Below are positions 8,331-16,968 of a stretch of DNA of 30,161 bases, piece after piece. The position numbers were made by a program, and so were the translations under genes. Origin of the DNA: Bacteroidales bacterium UBA1745 (lineage in GTDB: Bacteria > Bacteroidota > Bacteroidia > Bacteroidales > UBA932); NCBI GenBank assembly GCA_002314885.1, contig DCHT01000029.1, forward strand, positions 1 to 30,161. The letters run 5' to 3'. Under the pieces are notes generated by a model. It was not told the origin of the DNA, ran no database searches, and was given only the letters and a program-made list of their open reading frames with translations. Positions within the stretch are counted from its first letter, which is position 1. Every line of letters begins with the position of its first letter.

Positions 8331-9203
8331 ATGGCACAGTCAATGACCGGCTACGGCAAGTCCGAAGCCATACTCGAAAACGGCAAGATCACCGTCGAGT
8401 TCCGCACCCTGAACGGCAAGAACGCCGACATCTCCATCAAGTCCAACCTCCTCCCGAAAGACAAGGAACTTGCAATGCGCAAGAAGATCGCGGAGTCACT
8501 CAGCAGGGGCACCATCGATATGTTCGTGTCCTGGGAGCCGAACGTGGCCGACACGGCGAAGAAGATCAACCAGGATCTCGCCCTCGAATATTATAAGCAG
8601 ATCGAGGAGCTCAAATACCAGCTCAACTACACTGAGACAACGGACACGCTCGCAATGATTATGAGGATGCCTGACATCATCGACTCCAAGAAGCAGGACA
8701 TCATCACCGAGGAGAACTGGCCGCTCGTGGAAAATGCTATAAATCAGGCACTTGCAGCGCTAAATGAATTCCGCACAAGAGAGGGTGCAATACTCGTGGC
8801 AGACGTTACGGCGAAGGTGAATCACATACTCGAATGCTCCCGTGAAATCGAGAAATACGAGAAGGAACGCACCGATGCGATCCGCCAGAGAATCCTCGAC
8901 AAATTCGAGGAAATTTCCCTCAAACCGGACCACGACAGGCTCGAGCAGGAGATGATTTTCTACCTTGAGAAACTCGACATCAACGAGGAGCGCGTACGTC
9001 TCCGTCAGCACTGCGCATACTACCTTGAAACCCTAAACAACGATCCTCTTCCAGGCAAGAAACTGGGCTTCATCGCACAGGAAATGGGCCGCGAAATCAA
9101 CACGACCGGATCAAAGGCAAATCACACCGAAATCCAGAAATTCGTCACCATTATGAAGGACGAGCTGGAGAAGATCAAGGAGCAGAGCCTCAATATTCTG
9201 TAA
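8331..9203 (+). CDS. yicC: YicC-family endoribonuclease
   Basis: 290 residues from the ATG at 8331. An in-frame TTG at 8292 would add 13 residues, but the family normally begins with M-x-x-S-M-T-G-Y-G, which is what the 8331 start gives (MAQSMTGYG). The C-terminal half carries the family's conserved block GKKLGFIAQEMGREINTTGS followed by a NHTEIQKFV-type stretch, and it ends NIL as relatives do. The E. coli YicC protein is an endoribonuclease acting on small RNA; the substrate here is unknown. The 3' end overlaps the convergent sigma gene by 14 nt. Confidence 0.92.
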   Translation: MAQSMTGYGKSEAILENGKITVEFRTLNGKNADISIKSNLLPKDKELAMRKKIAESLSRGTIDMFVSWEPNVADTAKKINQDLALEYYKQIEELKYQLNYTETTDTLAMIMRMPDIIDSKKQDIITEENWPLVENAINQALAALNEFRTREGAILVADVTAKVNHILECSREIEKYEKERTDAIRQRILDKFEEISLKPDHDRLEQEMIFYLEKLDINEERVRLRQHCAYYLETLNNDPLPGKKLGFIAQEMGREINTTGSKANHTEIQKFVTIMKDELEKIKEQSLNIL

Positions 9204-9717
9204 GGGATTTTTCAATCAGTTCGAGCAGCTGTCTCTTTTGCTTTTTCAAGCCGCTGAGAGATAGCTGCTTTTTATTTGCAACTTCTTGGTTACCAAGTCC
9301 TTGTACAAAACAGAGATCGTAGGTTTCGCGAAGGTTTTCAGGCAGTTCAGCAAGCCTTTCGGAGAGCATCTGAGCAGCCTCGGATTCTATCATCCGGTAG
9401 AGTGAATCGCGCTCGAATTCCTCCTCCACGACTGCATCCAGATAACGCTGATAGGAGCCGTGTTTGCGAAGTATGCTGACGCAGTTGTTGTGCACGTTTA
9501 CAAAGAGAAAGGACTGCCAGGATTCGGGCGTCTTAAGGGATTTCCTGCGCTCGTATGAGCGAAGTATTGCGTCCTGCACGCAGTCCTCCGCAAGGAAGGA
9601 ACAGTCCGGTCCGAGAATACCCTCCGCGAACAGATAGAGGGATGCGTATGCATTCCTGTAGAACGGTTCTATCCGACCGGCTTTGAAGTCCCTGAGTATT
9701 GCGGCGTCTACTATCAC
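9190..9717 (-). CDS. ECF-type RNA polymerase sigma-70 factor
   Basis: 175 residues from a GTG at 9717. Region 2 spans about residues 15-75 (YASLYLFAEGILG, then FLAEDCVQDAILRSYERR, the core-binding and -10 recognition helices), and region 4 the C-terminal 60 (LAELPENLRETYDLCFVQGL, then the helix-turn-helix NQEVANKKQLSLSGLKKQKR). I prefer the GTG because it places residue 1 where ECF sigmas normally begin; extending to the ATG at 9813 adds an unrelated N-terminus and makes the two divergent starts share the bases CATATG. It probably directs transcription of the adjacent SusCD locus under control of FecR. Unusually, it is transcribed away from fecR. Confidence 0.9.
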   Translation of the reverse strand: MIVDAAILRDFKAGRIEPFYRNAYASLYLFAEGILGPDCSFLAEDCVQDAILRSYERRKSLKTPESWQSFLFVNVHNNCVSILRKHGSYQRYLDAVVEEEFERDSLYRMIESEAAQMLSERLAELPENLRETYDLCFVQGLGNQEVANKKQLSLSGLKKQKRQLLELIEKSLTEY

Positions 9718-9735
9718 GCTGCGAAGATAGTCTTT

Positions 9736-9770
9736 TTTGAAAAAAGAAGTGTCCTTTCCGGGTACAGTTG
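9736..9770 (+). promoter_or_regulatory. Possible promoter of the thioredoxin-FecR-SusCD operon
   Basis: TTTG at 9736-9739 and TACAGTTG at 9763-9770 (seven of eight positions of TAnnTTTG) are separated by 23 nt, slightly more than the usual 19-21. The 96-bp gap 9718-9813 must hold the control signals of both divergent genes. It also contains TATATATATA at 9774-9783. An ECF-dependent promoter could look different, so this is only a candidate. Confidence 0.25.
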
Positions 9771-9813
9771 CGTTATATATATAGTAAGTATGAAACAACA
9801 AACACAAACACAT

Positions 9814-11211
9814 ATGAAAACCAACAGAATCATTGCTCTGATCTCAGCCGTTGCCGCACTCGCATCCTGCACTGGCAACAGGCAGAACGATCTCCCTCTC
9901 CTCGAGGGCAAATCCTGGTGTCCTGAGTACACCGAAATAGCCATCAACTATATGCCTGAAGACAACATCCTCACGGCACAGATCGTCGACATTCTCCCAG
10001 AGGAGGACAGCACTTTCTCACTCAACTTCGACACCCATCTGGACGCTGAAGCCTACGAACTCTACATCGGAACCAAGGTTTACGGAGTCTATCTCGAGAA
10101 GGGCGAAACCCTCGGAATGGAAGTACGTCCCGGCGAAGGCGAGACTGAAAACTACGAACTGAGCTTCAGCGGCAAGAATGCCCAGCTCAGCGAGTTCGCA
10201 TCCGCAATGTTCGCCGCATACGACATCTTCGAATATGGCGGACCTGACGACGACGGCAGCACTACCAACGAAGAATATGTCCAGAAGCTCGACAGCCGTC
10301 ACGCAGCACTCGTGGAAGGCCTCGCAGGCATCGAGGACAAGAACATACGCGAGGTATTCGCAAAGCAGGTGGAAGCTGGATACAACGGACTCAGGTTCAG
10401 GCTCCTGATGGACAAGGCAGAGAATGAGGACCTTGAGCTTGAGGATATGCCGGAATACGAGGAACTGCTCGCAAAATGCGATCCTGAGGATATCTATTGC
10501 CTCAGGAGCGGCTTCACTTTCTCCTGGCTCTTCCAGCAGACTGAAGTCGAAGGCGAATTCGGAGGCGACTACTCCCCTATTTGCATTGACCTGCTCAACA
10601 TCGCCGGCAAAATCAAGAATCCTGTCGTAAAGAAGGCCTGCTACTGTATGATAGCCCACAACTTCTTCAGCTACGGCGACCACGAAAGCGGCAAGGACGA
10701 GTTCTGGGCTGCATTCTGCAAGGCCTGCAAGAAGTATCCTGACCTGATTCAGAGATTCCAGAGCGAATACGAGAGAGTCGTCACCAAAATCGAGACTATG
10801 CCTGTCCCTGAGGTCACCCTCACCCTCCCGAACGGCAAGACCACTACCCTGCTCGAGGCCTGCAAGGGCAAAGTTACCTACATCGATGTATGGGCCACCT
10901 GGTGCAGTCCGTGCTGCAAGCAGATACCGTTCCTCGAGACACTCGTCGAGGAAATGAAGGACAGCGACGTGAACTTCATCAGCATCTCAGTCGATGAGGA
11001 CATCAATGCCTGGAAGACAAAGATCGCTGAAGACAAGCCTCAGTGGGCACAGTATGTGGTTGACACCGAAAACAACAAGGCCCTCTGCGACGCCCTCAAC
11101 ATCAGGGGCATCCCTCGCTTTATGATCGTGGACAGCGAAGGAATCATCATCGTTCCGGAAGCCACCCGTCCGTCCGACGAGGAGACCAAGGCCACTTTGG
11201 AAGCACTTTAA
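9814..11211 (+). CDS. TlpA-like thioredoxin-fold lipoprotein
   Basis: 465 residues from the ATG at 9814. The upstream in-frame ATG at 9790 would put eight polar residues before the signal peptide, so the later start is better. Lipobox LASC has the lipidated Cys at residue 19. The N-terminal 330 residues are a family-specific region without a catalytic motif; the C-terminal domain (about 335-465) is TlpA/ResA-like thioredoxin with WATWCSPCC at 360-368 (redox Cys364 and Cys367) and cis-Pro434 in RGIPRFM. It is a membrane-anchored disulfide reductase candidate. It leads the operon, 3 nt before fecR. Thioredoxin lipoproteins often accompany SusCD systems without glycosidases; the substrate is unknown. 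Confidence 0.88.
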   Translation: MKTNRIIALISAVAALASCTGNRQNDLPLLEGKSWCPEYTEIAINYMPEDNILTAQIVDILPEEDSTFSLNFDTHLDAEAYELYIGTKVYGVYLEKGETLGMEVRPGEGETENYELSFSGKNAQLSEFASAMFAAYDIFEYGGPDDDGSTTNEEYVQKLDSRHAALVEGLAGIEDKNIREVFAKQVEAGYNGLRFRLLMDKAENEDLELEDMPEYEELLAKCDPEDIYCLRSGFTFSWLFQQTEVEGEFGGDYSPICIDLLNIAGKIKNPVVKKACYCMIAHNFFSYGDHESGKDEFWAAFCKACKKYPDLIQRFQSEYERVVTKIETMPVPEVTLTLPNGKTTTLLEACKGKVTYIDVWATWCSPCCKQIPFLETLVEEMKDSDVNFISISVDEDINAWKTKIAEDKPQWAQYVVDTENNKALCDALNIRGIPRFMIVDSEGIIIVPEATRPSDEETKATLEAL

Positions 11212-11214
11212 CAG

Positions 11215-12006
11215 ATGGATAACATAGATTACAGAAGCCCTATGCTCCGTATGCAGGAGCATATCGACCGCCAGAAGCGCACAAGTGCGAAACTCTGGGC
11301 GTGGAGAGCGGCCTGTGCCATGGCTGCGGCATCCTGCCTCACCATCGGCCTGGTACTCGGACTGCGCGGCAGAAGCCTTGATCACGAAATAATCGTGCCT
11401 CAGGGCGGTCTCTACAGCCTTGTGCTGGAGGACGGCAGCCAGGTGTGGCTCAACTCCGACACGCACTTCACCTACCCGGACAAGTTCATCGGCAGAGAAA
11501 GGCGCGTCAGACTCGATGGAGAAGCCTATTTCAAGGTGACACGCGACGAGAAGAAGCCTTTCTACGTGGAGTCGGAAGGTCAGGAACTCAAGGTTCTCGG
11601 CACCGAATTCAACCTCAGGGCTTATTCTGAGGAAAAGGAATGCGTCACTACCCTTGTCAGCGGAAGCGTCAGCATCAACGGAGAATACACCCTTGAAGCG
11701 GGAGACCGACTCTGCGTGGGAAGCAACGGCAAAGCCAGCCTCAGCCACGGTTCGACGGATGCGGCCCAGGGTTGGAAGGACGGCCGTCTGGTGTTCGGAG
11801 ACGAAAGCCTCGAAGACGCGATGAAGACCATCTGCCGCTGGTATGGAGTCCGCTGCGAATTCCTCGACGACAATGCCGCCAGCACTGTCCTCTTCGGAGA
11901 AATCACCCGCTATGACAGTCTTGACGACGTGCTCGACATCATAGGAAAGGTCGGTGGACTGAACGTCTGCCGCAAAGAAAATATGATCACTATCGCAAGC
12001 AGATAA
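11215..12006 (+). CDS. FecR-family anti-sigma factor with short cytoplasmic N-terminus
   Basis: 263 residues. A cytoplasmic stretch of only about 28 residues precedes one membrane helix (about 29-50). The periplasmic FecR domain follows at about 60-155 (VPQGGLYSLVLEDGSQVWLN at 61-80, then DGEAYFKV at 101-108, VLGTEFNLRAY at 127-137), then the Bacteroidota-type C-terminal DUF4974-like domain at about 190-262 (RLVFGDESLEDAMKTI, VLFGEITRYDSLDDVLDII). The family holds a cognate ECF sigma factor at the membrane and relays a signal from the STN domain of the outer-membrane transporter. The usual 70-100 residue sigma-binding segment looks shortened here. Its stop overlaps the susC start (TAATG). Confidence 0.9.
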   Translation: MDNIDYRSPMLRMQEHIDRQKRTSAKLWAWRAACAMAAASCLTIGLVLGLRGRSLDHEIIVPQGGLYSLVLEDGSQVWLNSDTHFTYPDKFIGRERRVRLDGEAYFKVTRDEKKPFYVESEGQELKVLGTEFNLRAYSEEKECVTTLVSGSVSINGEYTLEAGDRLCVGSNGKASLSHGSTDAAQGWKDGRLVFGDESLEDAMKTICRWYGVRCEFLDDNAASTVLFGEITRYDSLDDVLDIIGKVGGLNVCRKENMITIASR

Positions 12007-15000
12007 TGAAGCGTATACTATTATTATTTACAATACTTGCCGTCTCGGTGAGCGTCGCTGCGCAGAACTACACAGTTCAGTACAACGACACCCCCGTGGA
12101 GCAGGTGCTCAAGGACCTGAAGGCCCGCACCGGCTACGAGTTCGTGTGCCAGACCTCCACGCTCGAGGACATCTCCCCGCTGACAGTAAGTTACAGGGGC
12201 CTGACCCTCAACCAGCTGCTGGACAGGATACTGACCGGCGCCTGCGGCCTCGAGTACGAGATTGTGCGCAAGACCATCATCCTGCGCAAGCCCGTGCTCA
12301 AGGACGAGGATGACGACGGTCCTTGGTTCAAGTCGCTGGTGACCGGCATCGTCATCGATGAAAGCGAAGAACCGCTTGCCGGAGCTGCCATTATGCTCAA
12401 GGACACCCGCCTGGCCACGATGACCGACGTGGACGGTCAGTTCAGTATGATCGTGGAAGGCAAGAACCCTGTCCTCGAGATCTCATTCCTCGGAATGAAG
12501 ACGGCCGAGGTGGTGATTGACCCGAAGCGGGACGTCCAGTTCTATCCCATCAGGATGGAATCTGAGAGCCTGATGATGAAGGCAGTCCTCGTCACAGGCT
12601 ACCAGAACGTCAAGAAGGAGACCTCCACGGGCAGTTATCAGCTGGTGACCGCAGAGAAACTTGAAAACAAATACGACAAGGACCTGCTCCGCAACCTCGA
12701 AGGCAAGATTCCGGGACTCGTGAGCTACAACAACGGCGTTTCCGGCGACGGTGAAGCCGGTCTGACAATACGAGGAGCCGCATCCTTCCAGGCCAGGACC
12801 AACCCTCTCGTAGTTGTGGACGGTCTGCCTATCGAAGGCGGCCTGAACAGCGTGAACCAGTACAACATCGAGAGCATCACAGTCCTCAAGGATGCCGCTG
12901 CCGCTTCCATCTACGGTGCCAGGGCATCCAACGGCGTGATCGTCATCACCACGAAGAAGGCCAAGAGCGACCGTCTCGACGTGGAGTTCTCTGCCGACCT
13001 GAACATCAGCGAACGCAACGACTACAGCGTGATGAGATGGGCCGACGCATCCCAGATGGTGCAATTGGAACGCTATAACTTCGAATACGTGCGTGACAAG
13101 GCCAGCAGCGCCTTCGGCAACCTCAAGAACTACTACAACGACAATCGCGGTACCCTCAGCCCAGTATCCAGGCTGCTTATGGCCAACTACCTCGGAGAGA
13201 TGTCCGATGCGGAGCTCAACAGCAGGCTGACTGCCCTTTCCGGCAACGATTACAGGAAGGAATGGCAGAAGGTCGTCGAGCGCCCTCAGGTCACTCACCA
13301 GTACAACCTGGCCATTCGAAACAGAGGCAAATACCTCAATTCCAACCTCGTAATCAACTATCTCGGCGACAACGAGGGCAGGCGCAACGAGTATGGAAAC
13401 GACCTCACAATGAGCTGGAAGGCCAGCGCGGACATCACCAAGTGGCTGAACCTGGAATTCGGCGCAAATATGATTATGCGTCGATCCAAGACCCACCTCT
13501 CCTCCGAATGGAACGGCATCAACTCCTTCGCTCCTTATATGTCTATGTACAATGAGGACGGCAGCCTCGCTGATATGGAAGCCGGTGCATACCTCGGAGA
13601 AGCAAGTCTCTCAAACGCCAGCCTCGGACTCAAGTCAGAGAGCTACAACATCCTGAATGAACTGGGTCGCAACTTCGAGCAGTTCAGGGAGAACAACCTG
13701 CGTTCATACGTACACGCAACGGTCACTCCCCTCGAAGGCTGGACCATCAGCGCTATGTTCCAGTACGAGGACATATATTCCAAGTCCGAAGGCTATCAGG
13801 AGGCAGATTCCTATGATATGAGGCATCTGTATAACCTCTACACAGCCACCGACGGCACTCACTATCTGCCGGATGCAGGAATCCTCAGAATAAGCAGCGC
13901 TGAGGGCTCCTACTACACCTTCCGTGCTCAGACGGACTACACTCGCACCATAGCAGACAAGCACGAATTCACGGTCCTGGGCGGCTTCGAATACCGCCAG
14001 ACACGCTACCGCAGCAAAGGCTACACCCTGCTCGGCTACGATGACGATTCCCAGACCAGCAATATGGGCACCGCGAACTTCGGCGAACTCCACAATCTCG
14101 ACGGAGGCATTTCGGCGCTCGGCAAGCATTATTCGATGTTCGGTGCCCCGACCGGCAGCGACTTCCCTTCTTCAGACGTCCTTCACCGCTACTATTCGCT
14201 GTATCTGAACGGCAACTACAGCTACGACCACCGCTACACCGCGTCCGCCTCAGTCCGCGTCGACAACACCGACCTCTTCGGTGCCGACCCTAAGTTCAGG
14301 CGTCGTCCTCTGTGGTCAGTCGGTGCCAGCTGGAACATCAACAACGAGGAGTTTATGAAGAATGTGGAGTGGGTCGATGCCCTCAAGCTGAGAGCAAGCT
14401 ACGGTCTCACGGGCAACATAGACCAGAATGTGTCATCCTACCTCACGGCCTCCATCGGAGTAAATGACGTGACAGGAAGACGGTACGCGGCAATGAATAC
14501 TCCTCCGAACGACCAGCTGCGATGGGAAAAGACGGCCTCGCTCAACCTCGGTCTGGATTTCGCCCTCCTCGACGGAAGGCTCTCCGGTGCCCTTGACGGC
14601 TATCTGAACAGGAGTTCCGACCTGCTGACGGTCACCGATATCGACCCTAGCACCGGCTGGACCTCCCTCACGATCAACAACGGAAAGGCCATCAACGCCG
14701 GTGTGGAACTGCAGCTCGACGGCATAATCATCGAAGCCTCCACCAGGGAGCAGTTCGGTCTGAGTGCAAGTTCCGCCCTCTCCTACAACTACAATGCAGT
14801 GACCGCAGTGAACCACGAACCGGCCAGCGGCCTGGAGGCCCTGAGCACAAGTTCCCTGAAAAAAGGCTACCCTATCCATTCCCTCTGGTCCTACAAGTTC
14901 GCAGGCGTGAAGAATTTCAAGGGTATTCAGACCTTCGGCTGGATAGACCACGAGGGCAATTCCAACTTCACATCCATTGAATCCGAGGAATTCACTCCGG

Positions 15001-15539
15001 AAGACGTCGTCTACAGCGGCAGCCTCGATCCGAAGGTCGTGTTCTCCCTGAGTCCGGAACTGACCTGGCAGGGCTTCTCCCTGTCGGCACTCATCTGCGT
15101 CTATGGCGGCCACGTAATGCGTGCCAGGACGGATGAATGGTCCTACGAGGGCAGTCAGTACGGCTACACTGGGCTGGCCGAAATCGAAGCCGTCCCTGCT
15201 TCTTACCTGAATTTCTGGACCAAGAGAAGTACCATGACACCGGCCAACGGCTACCAGGGGTCAGTCAATGTGGTGGGCGACTACCACTACCTCGACGCAT
15301 CCGTAGTTCCGGCTGATTACCTGAAACTCAGGAACATAGTACTCAGCTACAGTTTCTCTGACAGGATCTGCCGCAAATTGAAGATCGGCACCCTGTCACT
15401 TCGTGCTCAGGTCAACAATGTATGCACCTGGCACCGCAACAAACTCGGGCTCGACCCGGAAGCCTGTTCGCCGTCTGACGGCACGGTCATCCTCGCCACC
15501 CCGAGAAGTTACACTATGAGTATGAATCTAACTTTCTAG
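12006..15539 (+). CDS. SusC/RagA-family TonB-dependent outer-membrane transporter with STN signalling domain
   Basis: 1177 residues. Signal peptide 1-19; STN domain about 21-95 (YTVQYNDTPVEQVLKDLKAR), which contacts FecR in signalling transporters; carboxypeptidase-regulatory-like beta domain about 111-185 (VTGIVIDESEEPLAGAAI); plug about 200-325 with the SusC hallmarks LTIRGAASF, NPLVVVDGLP and ITVLKDAAAASIYGARASNG; then a long beta-barrel ending in aromatic Phe (MSMNLTF). It moves an unknown ligand across the outer membrane using TonB energy, together with the SusD encoded 4 nt downstream. The coding overlap with fecR indicates one transcript for sensor and transporter. Confidence 0.97.
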   Translation: MKRILLLFTILAVSVSVAAQNYTVQYNDTPVEQVLKDLKARTGYEFVCQTSTLEDISPLTVSYRGLTLNQLLDRILTGACGLEYEIVRKTIILRKPVLKDEDDDGPWFKSLVTGIVIDESEEPLAGAAIMLKDTRLATMTDVDGQFSMIVEGKNPVLEISFLGMKTAEVVIDPKRDVQFYPIRMESESLMMKAVLVTGYQNVKKETSTGSYQLVTAEKLENKYDKDLLRNLEGKIPGLVSYNNGVSGDGEAGLTIRGAASFQARTNPLVVVDGLPIEGGLNSVNQYNIESITVLKDAAAASIYGARASNGVIVITTKKAKSDRLDVEFSADLNISERNDYSVMRWADASQMVQLERYNFEYVRDKASSAFGNLKNYYNDNRGTLSPVSRLLMANYLGEMSDAELNSRLTALSGNDYRKEWQKVVERPQVTHQYNLAIRNRGKYLNSNLVINYLGDNEGRRNEYGNDLTMSWKASADITKWLNLEFGANMIMRRSKTHLSSEWNGINSFAPYMSMYNEDGSLADMEAGAYLGEASLSNASLGLKSESYNILNELGRNFEQFRENNLRSYVHATVTPLEGWTISAMFQYEDIYSKSEGYQEADSYDMRHLYNLYTATDGTHYLPDAGILRISSAEGSYYTFRAQTDYTRTIADKHEFTVLGGFEYRQTRYRSKGYTLLGYDDDSQTSNMGTANFGELHNLDGGISALGKHYSMFGAPTGSDFPSSDVLHRYYSLYLNGNYSYDHRYTASASVRVDNTDLFGADPKFRRRPLWSVGASWNINNEEFMKNVEWVDALKLRASYGLTGNIDQNVSSYLTASIGVNDVTGRRYAAMNTPPNDQLRWEKTASLNLGLDFALLDGRLSGALDGYLNRSSDLLTVTDIDPSTGWTSLTINNGKAINAGVELQLDGIIIEASTREQFGLSASSALSYNYNAVTAVNHEPASGLEALSTSSLKKGYPIHSLWSYKFAGVKNFKGIQTFGWIDHEGNSNFTSIESEEFTPEDVVYSGSLDPKVVFSLSPELTWQGFSLSALICVYGGHVMRARTDEWSYEGSQYGYTGLAEIEAVPASYLNFWTKRSTMTPANGYQGSVNVVGDYHYLDASVVPADYLKLRNIVLSYSFSDRICRKLKIGTLSLRAQVNNVCTWHRNKLGLDPEACSPSDGTVILATPRSYTMSMNLTF

Positions 15540-15543
15540 AACT

Positions 15544-16929
15544 ATGAGACAGTATATCATCACATTGGCAGCGGCAGTGCTCATCATCTGCTCCTGCGAC
15601 AGACAGCTGGACATAGTTCCTAAGGGTCAGGTCACCCTCGGCAAGCTCAGCGAGCTGGAACTCCTGCTCGAGCAGGAATTCATTATGAACGAATCGCCTT
15701 GCAACAACATAGGAATCATCTGTGGAGAGGACCTGGGAATGTTCGATCAGGTATCCACCATACTGAGCCAGACCAACACTTGCACCTACGCCTTCCTTAC
15801 TGGTGACGAAAGCGTCAACAGAGCCACGCTGACGACCAACGACTATGTCTACAACAATATATATAAGTACATAGCCTCGATGAACGTGATCCTGGAAAAG
15901 GCCGATGAAGCAGAGGGTCTGGAATCGTCCAAACCGGCCATCAAGGCTGAGGCACAGGTCCTGCGCGCCTGGTTCCATTTCCTGGCAGCTGCCATCTATG
16001 CCCGTCAGTACGACGCATCCACTGCCGCATCCGACGGAGGCATAGCCATTTCCACTTCGTCTTCCGTGGTCGAAGTCAAGGAGAAACTCAGTCTGGCCAA
16101 GGCGTATGAACATATCCTTTCCGACCTCGACGACAGCATTCTGGCTGATTTGCCGGATGACCACGGAAGAATTGTCGGCCGTGGCGACAAGGCCTGGGGA
16201 TATGCTGCCAAGGCAATGGTTCTCTTCCAGATGAAGAACTATACCGAGGCACTGAAATATGCTCAGAAGGCCCTGGATGCCCGATCTGAGATATTCGACC
16301 GTTCCGAGATTGCGGCCAGCGCAAAATGGGAACAGTCATACGACAGTGCGAACAACTACCTCTACATAGAGGGCTGCGTACGTATCTCCCCTACTATGGT
16401 ACTGCTCACTCCGGAGACGGTTTCCAAGTTCGAGGCCGACGACTTCGTGATAAAGTATGAAGGCGAGAACGGCTGGAGCAAGACAAACGGAGAGTCGATG
16501 TCCGGTCTGAGCGGAGTCTATTCCTACGCCGGCTGGAACACCTTCTGCAATGTCTATGGAATCACCACCGAGCAGATGCATTATGTGGCCGCTGAATGTC
16601 TGATCCGTTCAGGCAAGATAGACGAAGGCCTCGCATTGGTGGACAAGGTCAGGAAATGCCGCGTAGAGAACGCCTCAGCATCTTCGGCCTCAACGGAGGC
16701 GGAAGCAATGGCAATACTGCAGAAGGCAAAATGGGTGGAGTGCATCAACACCCCTTATAACTTCCTGGACTGCAAGAGATGGAACAGCGAAAGTGAATAC
16801 AGGCGTGACATAGTCCACGACCTGGGCGAATACGGCAAATATACCATCAAACCGGATTCCAAACTTTGGGTTATGGCCTTCCCATCAAACGCAGTCCGCT
16901 ACAACTCCACACTTACCCAGAATTTCTAA
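15544..16929 (+). CDS. RagB/SusD-family surface nutrient-binding lipoprotein
   Basis: 461 residues. Lipoprotein signal MRQYIITLAAAVLIICSC, with the lipidated Cys most likely residue 18, followed by the SusD N-terminus DRQLDIVPKGQ. Inside are helical TPR-like repeats (AEAQVLRAWFHFLAAAIYAR at about 138-157; GYAAKAMVLFQMKNYTEALK further on), and the end shows the usual CKRWNSE and AFPSNAVRYN motifs. It caps the SusC pore and binds the ligand at the cell surface. It is shorter than glycan-type SusDs (often 500-600 residues), which fits a small or non-glycan ligand, but this is not decisive. Confidence 0.95.
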   Translation: MRQYIITLAAAVLIICSCDRQLDIVPKGQVTLGKLSELELLLEQEFIMNESPCNNIGIICGEDLGMFDQVSTILSQTNTCTYAFLTGDESVNRATLTTNDYVYNNIYKYIASMNVILEKADEAEGLESSKPAIKAEAQVLRAWFHFLAAAIYARQYDASTAASDGGIAISTSSSVVEVKEKLSLAKAYEHILSDLDDSILADLPDDHGRIVGRGDKAWGYAAKAMVLFQMKNYTEALKYAQKALDARSEIFDRSEIAASAKWEQSYDSANNYLYIEGCVRISPTMVLLTPETVSKFEADDFVIKYEGENGWSKTNGESMSGLSGVYSYAGWNTFCNVYGITTEQMHYVAAECLIRSGKIDEGLALVDKVRKCRVENASASSASTEAEAMAILQKAKWVECINTPYNFLDCKRWNSESEYRRDIVHDLGEYGKYTIKPDSKLWVMAFPSNAVRYNSTLTQNF

Positions 16930-16968
16930 ACAACTAATTATATTTCAATCATTTAACAAATCAAACAA

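Noticed and set aside
9732..9746. Inverted repeat C-T6-G-A6-G between the sigma and thioredoxin genes
   Set aside because: Low-complexity A/T tract; symmetry of this length is easily reached by chance.
9718..9813. N-terminal extension of the sigma factor to an ATG at 9813
   Set aside because: The extra residues do not fit ECF sigma N-termini, and the start would overlap the divergent thioredoxin start within CATATG; the GTG at 9717 aligns with the family.
12483..13496. 337-residue minus-strand open frame inside susC
   Set aside because: Antisense shadow of a clearly coding gene; no motif, no start signal.
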